From Oxalobacteraceae bacterium UBA5157 (GTDB taxonomy: Bacteria; Pseudomonadota; Gammaproteobacteria; Burkholderiales; Burkholderiaceae_D): a stretch of DNA of 5,281 nucleotides. The notes beneath the pieces were generated by a model. The model saw nothing but the letters and a program-made list of their open reading frames with translations. It did not search any database and was not told where the DNA came from. The stretch spans positions 22,493 through 27,773 of the forward strand of contig DHXL01000258.1 of assembly GCA_002415335.1 (NCBI GenBank), given 5' to 3'. Position 1 is the stretch's first letter. Each line of letters starts with the position of its first letter. The translations under genes and the position numbers were made by a program. Below are positions 1-5,281 of this stretch, piece by piece.

Positions 1-111
1 GTCGCGGAGGCCGAAGCGGTGAAGCGCTACGGGCCACTATTCTGGATCGGTGCGCTGGTCATCGTCGGTGGCGCCGTCGGCCTGCTCTGGCTACGGCTTG
101 GTTTCAGGTAA
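1..111 (+). CDS. C-terminal end of an unidentified membrane protein (5' truncated by window edge)
   Basis: An open frame runs from the first base to a TAA stop and gives 36 residues. It begins with a short charged stretch (VAEAEAVKRYG). A strongly hydrophobic segment of about 20 residues follows (PLFWIGALVIVGGAVGLLWL), and the protein ends with a short basic tail (RLGFR). This is the pattern of a last transmembrane helix, with the short tail probably on the cytoplasmic side because it carries arginines. The Gly/Ala-rich helix would suit the final helix of a multi-pass transporter such as a major facilitator family permease, but too little is present to name the family. It converges on the HDOD-GAF gene, with 61 bases between the two stop codons. 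The reading frame is fairly secure; the function is unknown. Confidence 0.6.
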   Translation, partial: VAEAEAVKRYGPLFWIGALVIVGGAVGLLWLRLGFR

Positions 112-172
112 TGACGGTGGCGGACGCAAGGCGCGGCCTGCATCGAGGCATCCGGCTCGCTGATACCGGCAC

Positions 173-1810
173 CTAACGCGAACTCAATGCCGCCACGACC
201 TGGCCCTTCAAGGTCTTGATCAAGGCCGTCTCGTCCGAAGGCACGCCCTCCGGCGCCATCTGTGCGCGGTCGGCATAAAAAAGGCCGAACGGCTTCTTGT
301 GCACGACCAGCGGCAGCACGATGAAGCTGCGCGCGTCGGGCAGCAAGGCCCGATGCCAACTCGGAATCAGTTCGCGGATCTTCGGCGAGGTTGCATCGGA
401 AATCATCAGGTCGGCGTCATTTTCCATCGCCAGATGAAACAAGTCGCGCGCCGACACCGCGGAAAATACGAAGCCTGCCTGGCGTGCTGATTCGTTTTCG
501 CCGAGCGATATGCGAGCCCGGAATTGATTGTTCTTGAGGTCCTTCAGACATACCGTGGCGAACCGGAAACCCATGCTGCGGTACAGGGTCTCCAGCGCCA
601 GCATGATCAAGTCATTCACCTGACAGCGACCGGATGCCATCATCTCGGTGACGTCCTGGACGCCGGCCATCAGCAAATTTCCGGCATTGACCGGTTTGCC
701 GCTGGCATGGCGCTCGTCGGACTGCAGTTTATTGCCGGCGACCGCCAGCAGCAATTCAGCCGGCAATCCGTGTTCGGCATTTTCCGCCAGCGTCGTGTCG
801 TCGTCCTCCGGCACGTCGGGGCCGTGGATGGAGTCGGTCCCGGCTGCATCGGCCTTGGCGGCTACTCGCGTCGCCGGCGGCAGCAGGTCTGCATGGTCGT
901 TCAGGGCGCGGCTTTCTCGCCCGACGGTATCGAACAGCTGCGTCAGCTTGTCTTGATCGAGACTCAACGCGCCACCGAAACGCGTCAGCAATGCCCTGCT
1001 GGCGGTGTCCTGTCCCGGGTCGCTCATATGCGGGATCAGCGTGGCGGCCGCCGTGCTGAACGCAGCCACTTGCTGCATCCATTCCTGTCGGGTCTTGGCC
1101 GGTTTCAACACCCCTTGAGGCAGCGGCTTGAGCGCCTGGATGATCGTCTCCGGAATCTGCCATTCCTGCAACACCGATTCCGCCAGCATTTCAAAACTGC
1201 AGCCCAGCACCTTCATCGACGCTTGCGCCGGCGTTTGGGTGCCGCCCTCGATCAGCGTCGCTATTTCACGATACAGGAAGTGGTCGTGCGCCGCCACTAG
1301 CAACCGTCCCATGTTCTTGAACAGCGCCGCGACCGCCGCCTCTTCCGCATCCTTGAAATGGCTGCGCCGCGCCAACTCGCGCCCAACGATACTGGCCGAT
1401 AGCGCATGCTGCAGTTCGGCGCGCACACTCTGGCCGCGTTTTCCCGACATGCCGTCCGCCAGCAAAATGGCGAGCGCACTGGTCTTGACGGTATCGAAGC
1501 CGAGCAGGAAGATCGCTCTGGATATTGTGGTGACCGGCGTGCTGGATGCGCGGTAGGACGCGGAGTTTGCCAGGCGCAAAATCTTTTGCGTCAACGCCAC
1601 GTCGGATAAGACGAACCGCGCCAGATTGCGCACCGCCTCGTCATTCGATGAAGCGAGCTGCACCACGCGCGCGATCGAGCCACCGAGTGCCGGCAGGTCT
1701 GAATCGTCAGCAATTTTTTCCAGCAGCCGGTCGCGCGCAACGCTCGCGTCGTCACTGCTGGGAACCGAGACATATGCGGCTGATACCTGCGATTCCATGT
1801 TGGTTGCCAC
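173..1810 (-). CDS. HDOD domain protein with C-terminal GAF-like domain (signalling)
   Basis: This 545-residue soluble protein has no signal peptide or membrane helix. Residues about 30-235 form an HDOD domain: DLPALGGSIARVVQLA at 38-53, LSDVALTQKILRLANSASY at 68-86, then SRAIFLLGF at 97-105. The true HD-domain dyad is replaced: the matching segment reads ALFKNMGRL (162-170), with Lys165-Asn166 where HD hydrolases have His-Asp. H135 may correspond to the first conserved His. Loss of the metal site is typical of HDOD proteins, which generally act in signalling and not as phosphodiesterases. Residues about 310-375 are an acidic, low-complexity linker. Residues about 380-540 look like a GAF domain, ending in FIVLPLVVHKKPFGLFYADRA (496-516). 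The ligand is unknown. The GTG start is preferred because GGAG lies 9 bases upstream; the alternative ATG is codon 5. It is separated from ppa by a terminator and probably transcribed alone. HDOD assignment is strong, GAF assignment good, role inferred only. Confidence 0.9.
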   Translation of the reverse strand: MATNMESQVSAAYVSVPSSDDASVARDRLLEKIADDSDLPALGGSIARVVQLASSNDEAVRNLARFVLSDVALTQKILRLANSASYRASSTPVTTISRAIFLLGFDTVKTSALAILLADGMSGKRGQSVRAELQHALSASIVGRELARRSHFKDAEEAAVAALFKNMGRLLVAAHDHFLYREIATLIEGGTQTPAQASMKVLGCSFEMLAESVLQEWQIPETIIQALKPLPQGVLKPAKTRQEWMQQVAAFSTAAATLIPHMSDPGQDTASRALLTRFGGALSLDQDKLTQLFDTVGRESRALNDHADLLPPATRVAAKADAAGTDSIHGPDVPEDDDTTLAENAEHGLPAELLLAVAGNKLQSDERHASGKPVNAGNLLMAGVQDVTEMMASGRCQVNDLIMLALETLYRSMGFRFATVCLKDLKNNQFRARISLGENESARQAGFVFSAVSARDLFHLAMENDADLMISDATSPKIRELIPSWHRALLPDARSFIVLPLVVHKKPFGLFYADRAQMAPEGVPSDETALIKTLKGQVVAALSSR

Positions 1811-1819
1811 TTCTGGAGA

Positions 1820-1823
1820 CTCC
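1820..1823 (-). promoter_or_regulatory. Shine-Dalgarno sequence of the HDOD-GAF gene
   Basis: On the minus strand GGAG is followed by nine bases and then the GTG codon at 1810-1808. The in-frame ATG at 1798-1796 would sit 21 bases from this site, which is too far. The ribosome site therefore supports the GTG start and the longer N-terminus. Confidence 0.6.
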
Positions 1824-1841
1824 GGCTACATCGATCCGAAT

Positions 1842-1870
1842 ATCATGCCGCATTCAAGCGCCAATGTCAC
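1842..1870 (-). promoter_or_regulatory. Candidate sigma-70-type promoter of the HDOD-GAF gene
   Basis: On the minus strand, GTGACA (1870-1865; 5 of 6 matches to TTGACA) is followed by a 17-base spacer and CATGAT (1847-1842; 4 of 6 matches to TATAAT). Predicted transcription starts near 1835, giving a leader of about 25 bases with a correctly placed GGAG before the GTG start. It lies downstream of the ppa terminator, as expected for an independent gene. The call rests on consensus matching only. Confidence 0.45.
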
Positions 1871-1952
1871 GCGTGCAAACCATGCTCCTCCAAGTCGACG
1901 TCCACTGGCGGATCCTGCCGACCGCGGAAACAGATGCAGGATTACACGATAT

Positions 1953-1977
1953 AAAAAAAGCGCACCGTAGTGCGCTT
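1953..1977 (-). terminator. Intrinsic terminator of ppa with cUACGg tetraloop
   Basis: On the minus strand an 8-bp perfect stem, AAGCGCAC and GTGCGCTT, closes a TACG loop. A run of seven T follows, whose first two bases are also the end of the stem. The C(UACG)G loop belongs to the very stable UNCG tetraloop class. The stem begins 21 bases after the ppa stop codon. The plus-strand reading has only a short T run (CTTCCT), so the terminator works mainly in the minus direction. It should isolate ppa from the downstream HDOD-GAF gene. Confidence 0.92.
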
Positions 1978-1998
1978 CCTAAGTGCTGCTGCATCGGC

Positions 1999-2547
1999 TC
2001 AAAAATTCGGTTTGCTGGCCGCCTTGTTGTACGCTTCGACGCCCGACATGATTTCCGCTTTGGCATCTTCCGGTCCAAACCAGCCTTCGATCTTGACCCA
2101 TTTGCCTTTTTCGAGATCCTTGTAGTGCTCGAAGAAATGCTGGATCTGTTTCAGGCGCAATTCGTTCATGTCTTCCGGCTTTTGCCAGTGCGTGTAAATC
2201 GGCAAGACCTTGTCGACCGGCACGGCCAGCACTTTGGCATCGCCGCCGGCTTCGTCGGTCATCTTCAACACGCCGATCGGGCGACAACGCACAACGACGC
2301 CGGGGAACAGCGGGAACGGCGTAATCACCAGCACGTCGACCGGATCGCCGTCGTCCGAAATCGTGTGTGGAATATAGCCGTAGTTGCATGGGTAGTGCAT
2401 CGCGGTACCCATGAAGCGATCGACGAAAATCGCGCCGGATTCCTTGTCGACTTCGTACTTGATCGGATCGGCATTCATCGGGATTTCGATAATGACGTTG
2501 AAATCATTTGGCAGATCGCGGCCGGAGGGGACGTTATTCAGGCTCAT
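1999..2547 (-). CDS. ppa: Inorganic pyrophosphatase, family I (soluble, Mg-dependent)
   Basis: This cytoplasmic enzyme hydrolyses pyrophosphate to two phosphates and so pulls nucleotide, aminoacyl-tRNA and coenzyme synthesis forward. At 182 residues it is about the length of the E. coli enzyme (about 175). The family signature DGDPVDV is at 66-72. By alignment from memory with E. coli Ppa, the active-site residues are all present, shifted by one: E21, K30, E32, R44, Y56, D66, D68, D71, D98, D103, K105, Y142 and K143. Blocks such as CRPIGVLKMTDEAGGDAK (88-105) and HFFEHYKDLEKGKWVKIEGW (137-156) are nearly unchanged from the family. The ATG start fits the normal N-terminus (SLNNVPSG), although the ribosome site is weak, with only GAG about 10 bases upstream. 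It follows the hemD-hemX-hemY unit after a gap of about 160 bases, has its own likely promoter and ends at a strong terminator. Confidence 0.98.
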   Translation of the reverse strand: MSLNNVPSGRDLPNDFNVIIEIPMNADPIKYEVDKESGAIFVDRFMGTAMHYPCNYGYIPHTISDDGDPVDVLVITPFPLFPGVVVRCRPIGVLKMTDEAGGDAKVLAVPVDKVLPIYTHWQKPEDMNELRLKQIQHFFEHYKDLEKGKWVKIEGWFGPEDAKAEIMSGVEAYNKAASKPNF

Positions 2548-2570
2548 GGTGCTTGCTCACAGGTGATAGG

Positions 2571-2590
2571 AATTTCGAAAACCTCGAATT
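2571..2590. repeat. Imperfect inverted repeat at the predicted ppa transcription start
   Basis: AATT(T)CGA, five bases, then TCGAATT form a near palindrome: 7-bp arms with one unpaired T. It spans roughly -9 to +11 relative to the start predicted from the TATAAT box and shares three bases with that box. This position would suit a repressor operator; alternatively it is a chance AT-rich palindrome. I do not recognise it as the site of any known regulator. Confidence 0.35.
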
Positions 2591-2593
2591 ATA
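2588..2593 (-). promoter_or_regulatory. ppa: -10 element of the likely ppa promoter
   Basis: The minus strand reads a perfect TATAAT, 40 bases upstream of the ppa ATG, in an otherwise GC-rich region. The predicted transcript would start near 2581 with a leader of about 34 bases. No good -35 hexamer is seen at 16-18 bases (the bases there are around GCAAAA), so the promoter may need an activator or rely on the strong -10. ppa may also receive read-through from the hem genes. Confidence 0.55.
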
Positions 2594-2671
2594 GCGCTTT
2601 CTGGATCGGTTTTTGCGTTGCAGCATAGGGATTATCGTGGGCCTGCAGGACGCGGTAGAAGCTCTGTTGCG

Positions 2672-2694
2672 GCGCAGAAATGAAGCAACTGCGC
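2672..2694 (-). other. Hairpin downstream of hemY, not a classical terminator
   Basis: GCGCAG and CTGCGC form a 6-bp stem around an 11-base loop, starting about 16 bases after the hemY stop. An overlapping pair, GTTGC and GCAAC (2666-2670 and 2684-2688), could form a competing stem. No T run follows in the minus direction, so intrinsic termination is doubtful. It may be a 3'-end stabilising or weak pause structure. The rest of the hemY-ppa gap, apart from the promoter region, shows nothing I can name. Confidence 0.3.
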
Positions 2695-2710
2695 GCACCG
2701 CGAACGCCGA

Positions 2711-3907
2711 CTACAGGACAGTCGCCAGCGCGCAGCGTCGAAAATGCGCAGTCGCCTGTTCCGTTTGACCGAGCGCCTCATGCAGCTGCGCCAGTTTCAG
2801 GTGGGCTTCGCGCACCGTGCGCGGCTCGGTCGCATCGGACAGCGCTTGCTCAAGGTGCCGCTGCGCCTTGCCCCACAGCTTTTGCTTGAGACAGAGTCCA
2901 CCAAGGGTCAGCGCCAACTCCGCATCGTTTGGCCGCTCGCGGCTCCATTGCTCGCAATGTTCGATCTGCGCAAGCAAAGTGGGGGAACCTTCCTCCGCCG
3001 CGGAATCGCGGTAGGCTCGCACCAGCCGCTCGTCCCATTCCGCCGCCAGCGCCTTTTCCACCACGGTGCGGGCATCGTCATGTAATCCGCGCACATTGAA
3101 TGCATTGGCCGCATGCGCCGCGACGAACGGCTTGACGCGATCGTCCGATGGAATACCGGCCCACACGCGGCGCAGCGACTCGGCGTCGTGCGTGCGGTCG
3201 CGCAAAAGATCTTCGTAGGCCAGCTCGCGCAGGCGGCTCGACAAGGCGGGATGCAGCGCATTGTGCTTGTCGAGCGAACGGACCAGGCGCAGCACCTCGG
3301 GCCAGTGTTTGGCGCGCTGGTTCGCTTTTAGCGCCAGCCGCAACGCATGGATATGGCGCGTGCCGCTGGCATTCAGTTCCTGCACTGCTGCCAACGCCAA
3401 TTCCGGGCGCCGTTCGTCAACCATCAGTTCGATGGTCGTCATCAGGCGTGCGGTCCTTAGGGAATTGTCTGCTTCAGTCGCGGTCAGCCACATATCGCGC
3501 CGCGCCGATTGCCGCATGCTATGCGCGGCGCGGGCGGCGATCAAGGCCGACAAGCCGGCATTTTCGGGCGAGTCGGCGGCGCGCCGCGCGGCCTTTTCAG
3601 ATTGGCCGAAACGGCCCTCGAACAAGGCTTTGAGTGCATCGCGCAAGGCTTGCGTCCCCTCGCGCTCGCGCCTTCCCCTGCGGTACGCGGCGACCCGTGC
3701 CGGCATCTCGCGCGTACTGCTGATCGCATTCAATGCAACATACAGCACGAAGAACAGGATGACCGCCAGCAGCAGAAAAAAGTTGAGCGACAGGTCGACT
3801 CGGTAAGGCGGGTAGAACAAGACCACGTTACCGGCATTGAAGCGGGCCACCAGGGCCAAACCGATGGCTGTGGCAACCAGGGTGAGCAGCCAGAGAAAAA
3901 TGCGCAT
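2711..3907 (-). CDS. hemY: HemY, TPR-containing inner-membrane protein of the heme gene cluster
   Basis: The protein is 398 residues, the usual size for proteobacterial HemY. Two hydrophobic segments, at 2-20 and about 40-62, flank a short loop with the family-typical stretch NAGNVVLFYPPYRVDLSLN (24-42). Together they form the HemY_N membrane anchor. A basic region (residues 66-83) follows. The rest is a helical, Ala/Leu-rich domain with TPR-like helix pairs, clearest at about 325-390 (DAELALTLGGLCLKQKLWGK, then LKLAQLHEALGQTEQATAHF). This is the proteobacterial HemY, unrelated to the Bacillus protoporphyrinogen oxidase of the same name. Its role with heme biosynthesis enzymes or porphyrin handling at the membrane is inferred from its operon. 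It starts at ATG, 7 bases after the hemX stop. AGGA lies only two bases from the ATG, an unusually short spacing, so translation is probably coupled to hemX. Confidence 0.93.
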   Translation of the reverse strand: MRIFLWLLTLVATAIGLALVARFNAGNVVLFYPPYRVDLSLNFFLLLAVILFFVLYVALNAISSTREMPARVAAYRRGRREREGTQALRDALKALFEGRFGQSEKAARRAADSPENAGLSALIAARAAHSMRQSARRDMWLTATEADNSLRTARLMTTIELMVDERRPELALAAVQELNASGTRHIHALRLALKANQRAKHWPEVLRLVRSLDKHNALHPALSSRLRELAYEDLLRDRTHDAESLRRVWAGIPSDDRVKPFVAAHAANAFNVRGLHDDARTVVEKALAAEWDERLVRAYRDSAAEEGSPTLLAQIEHCEQWSRERPNDAELALTLGGLCLKQKLWGKAQRHLEQALSDATEPRTVREAHLKLAQLHEALGQTEQATAHFRRCALATVL

Positions 3908-3914
3908 TGTCCTG

Positions 3915-5069
3915 TTATCTTGCTTTGTAGTTTCGTACCGCGTTCAGGCTGTCGGCCAGCGTCGGCATTTCGATCGATAGATTGCTGCCCTGTACCTGCT
4001 TCAGCAGCGCCTGCGCAACCTGGGTCTGCCTGGCGCGCGTGTCGAAATATTTGCTGATCGCATCCTGGGCCGCGAGCATGTCGCTGCGGAAGACCGTTTC
4101 ATTGCGCGACAGCAGACCCAGACGCGCATTGAGCAAGCGCAGCTTCAGATTCTCGCGCGCATAGTAGGCCTGACCCGGCGCCAGCAAAAGGGCATCCGGC
4201 GTCTCGACGCTGCGCACGCGGATCAACTGCCTGATCTGGCCCCACATTTCGTTGAGCCAGCTCTGCCATTTATCGTCCAGCACGGTGAGCCAATCCGGGT
4301 TGGCGTTGGCGCGCCCGGCCGCAGGCGCGGCCGGTGCCCGCCTGCCGCGTCTGATCCGCTCATTTTTCGGCTGGGTTGCCGGCAGTGCCGGCTTTTCGTC
4401 GGACAGCAAGGGCATGCCGTCGACTTGGCCGATGAGGCTGTCGAGACGTAGCGCGATGCCGTTCATATCGAGACTGGGCAAGGATCTCAATTTGTCCATG
4501 TCGCGCGCGATGGCGCGCCGGATGGTAATGAACTGCGGCTTGTCCGAGCGCGACAGGCTGCGATCCGCATTTTGCAACGCGATCAAAGCGCCTTGCACAT
4601 TGCCGGCGAGTTGCAGCTGCTGGCTAGCGGTCGACAATACCTGCTCGATTTCAGCCAATGCCCAATCGTCGCGATTCTTGGAAAGATCCTGGTACAGCTG
4701 CTCAAGCGCAAGTTGCTGGCTTTGTGCTTCCGTTTGCCGGCTCTCCAGAACGGCGACCTTGCCTTGCAGCTCCCTGACGCCTTCCTGTACCGATTTCGCG
4801 ATCAGTCTGGTTTCGGTATTGCTGGTATCGCCGCTTTGCAGCCGATGCGCGACTTCTGCACGCAGTCGTCTGAGCTCGACGTGCGAAGCCCACCACTGTG
4901 CCAGCAGCAACAGGACCAACACGAGCAGTCCAATATAAATCACGCGCCGCAGCGAGCGGACGGCCGAGTCCGGATTCGGTCCGCCGGCGCCGTATGGAGC
5001 GGATTCCGGCTGGGCCGACGTGGGCAGCGGTGCCGGACTGGATGCGGGAGGAGAGAGCGATTCGTTCAT
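3915..5069 (-). CDS. hemX: HemX family membrane protein (often mislabelled uroporphyrinogen-III methyltransferase)
   Basis: This 384-residue protein matches the HemX family. The first 40 residues are a cytoplasmic Pro/Ser/Ala-rich tail. A single transmembrane helix follows at about 43-60 (VIYIGLLVLVLLLLAQWW). Next come a predicted coiled coil (about 62-130, rich in Leu, Glu and Gln) and the conserved HemX core (NRDDWALAEIEQVLSTASQQ at 132-151, then LAGNVQGALIALQNADRSL at 154-172). A Pro/Ala/Arg-rich linker (about 225-258) separates this from a helical C-terminal part containing LKLRLLNARLGLLSRNE (308-324). The single helix after a long N-terminal tail implies most of the protein lies in the periplasm. 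No SAM-binding methyltransferase motifs are seen, so the common product name is misleading. Its ATG overlaps the hemD stop (ATGA) and no Shine-Dalgarno sequence is visible, so translation is probably coupled. It may help organise heme enzymes, but its biochemical role is unproven. Confidence 0.93.
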   Translation of the reverse strand: MNESLSPPASSPAPLPTSAQPESAPYGAGGPNPDSAVRSLRRVIYIGLLVLVLLLLAQWWASHVELRRLRAEVAHRLQSGDTSNTETRLIAKSVQEGVRELQGKVAVLESRQTEAQSQQLALEQLYQDLSKNRDDWALAEIEQVLSTASQQLQLAGNVQGALIALQNADRSLSRSDKPQFITIRRAIARDMDKLRSLPSLDMNGIALRLDSLIGQVDGMPLLSDEKPALPATQPKNERIRRGRRAPAAPAAGRANANPDWLTVLDDKWQSWLNEMWGQIRQLIRVRSVETPDALLLAPGQAYYARENLKLRLLNARLGLLSRNETVFRSDMLAAQDAISKYFDTRARQTQVAQALLKQVQGSNLSIEMPTLADSLNAVRNYKAR

Positions 5070-5281
5070 GCGGCGAATTGTAACGCGGCCAGCACCTGTT
5101 CGTCGCCTGATCCTGTCAGCACGATCTCCTCGAATCCGAGTGTGCGCGCGGTTTCCGCAATGCGCGCATGAGGCACGATGATTTTTCGCTGTCGCATTTT
5201 TGCCACGCCATCTGCTCCTGCGCTCTGCTGTACCATCTGCATCAAGATGCGCAACGATTCGGAACTGGTCACGAGCCAGTC
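5066..5281 (-). CDS. hemD: Uroporphyrinogen-III synthase, C-terminal part (5' truncated by window edge)
   Basis: The open frame reaches the right edge and gives 71 residues of an enzyme usually about 250-270 long. HemD closes hydroxymethylbilane into uroporphyrinogen III with inversion of ring D, in the cytoplasm. The tail begins DWLVTSSESLRIL, matching the family's conserved TSSE/A-L segment. It continues with KIIVPHARIAETARTLGFEE and then IVLTGSGDEQVLAAL, the end typical of HemD, where a VPH.RIAE..R.LGF strand-helix is followed by a T..GD....L motif. There are no frameshifts or stops inside. The TGA stop overlaps the hemX ATG by the ATGA arrangement, so the two are separate genes here and not fused as hemDX. 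A Val codon (GTG at 5272) in this fragment is internal and not a start. hemC is expected further upstream but is outside the window. Confidence 0.93.
   Translation of the reverse strand, partial: DWLVTSSESLRILMQMVQQSAGADGVAKMRQRKIIVPHARIAETARTLGFEEIVLTGSGDEQVLAALQFAA

Noticed and set aside
136..149. Short inverted repeat GCCT-6-AGGC between the convergent stop codons
   Set aside because: A 4-bp stem with no T run on either strand is too weak for a terminator. No intrinsic terminator was found for the HDOD gene or for the plus-strand gene in this gap.
524..1300. Plus-strand open frame of 258 codons opposite the HDOD-GAF gene
   Set aside because: The translation is His/Arg/Gln-rich and low in order, with no recognisable motif, while the opposite strand encodes a clear HDOD domain.
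1546..2628. Plus-strand open frame of 360 codons antisense to ppa and the start of the HDOD gene
   Set aside because: It runs through the strong terminator, two intergenic regions and the antisense of a certain gene (ppa). The product is rich in His, Arg and Gln with no domain pattern. It is a shadow caused by GC-rich codon use.
2629..2636. Second -10-like hexamer (GATAAT on the minus strand) upstream of the ppa promoter
   Set aside because: No acceptable -35 element is placed 16-18 bases upstream, and the perfect TATAAT nearer to ppa explains transcription better.
3261..4057. Overlapping plus-strand open frames of about 180 codons opposite hemY
   Set aside because: They are composed mostly of Arg, Ser and Ala, lack motifs and lie wholly antisense to a well-supported HemY, its junction and the end of hemX.
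3915..5069. Possibility that hemX encodes a uroporphyrinogen-III C-methyltransferase
   Set aside because: The protein has a membrane helix, coiled coil and HemX core but none of the glycine-rich SAM-binding motifs of the methyltransferase family. The name is a known annotation carry-over.
4252..5171. Plus-strand open frames of 228 and 199 codons opposite hemX and hemD
   Set aside because: Antisense to the conserved HemX core and to hemD; Ser/Cys/Arg-rich translations without domain features.

Overview
The window looks like a chromosomal housekeeping segment from a betaproteobacterium, most likely order Burkholderiales and perhaps near Oxalobacteraceae. The reasons are the GC-rich composition, the betaproteobacterial heme-gene order hemD-hemX-hemY followed by ppa, and the close match of the pyrophosphatase to the proteobacterial family I enzyme. 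The taxonomic call is inference from recalled gene order and protein character; no search was run. I see no mobile element, tRNA, rRNA, CRISPR array or sign of recent transfer.

Layout from the right edge, all on the minus strand. The C-terminal 71 residues of uroporphyrinogen-III synthase (hemD, cut by the window edge) overlap the start of hemX by an ATGA junction. hemX is followed after 7 bases by hemY. These three form one tight transcription unit, whose upstream part (presumably hemC) lies outside the window. After a gap of about 160 bases comes ppa, a complete soluble family I inorganic pyrophosphatase. It has its own perfect -10 hexamer and ends in a textbook intrinsic terminator with a cUACGg tetraloop. 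Next, still on the minus strand, is a 545-residue HDOD-GAF protein. It probably has its own sigma-70-type promoter and a GTG start chosen by a good Shine-Dalgarno sequence. At the left edge, the last 36 codons of a plus-strand membrane protein converge on the HDOD gene.

How the genes work together: HemD makes uroporphyrinogen III, the last common precursor of heme, siroheme and cobalamin. HemX and HemY are membrane-anchored accessory proteins encoded with it. Ppa removes pyrophosphate made by biosynthetic reactions; its place next to the hem genes is probably a conserved neighbourhood, not a shared pathway. The HDOD-GAF protein is the least understood gene here. Its HD dyad is replaced by Lys-Asn, so it is probably a non-catalytic signalling scaffold with a sensory GAF-like module. 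I found no convincing undescribed system. The most open questions are the role of the HDOD-GAF protein and the inverted repeat on the predicted ppa transcription start.
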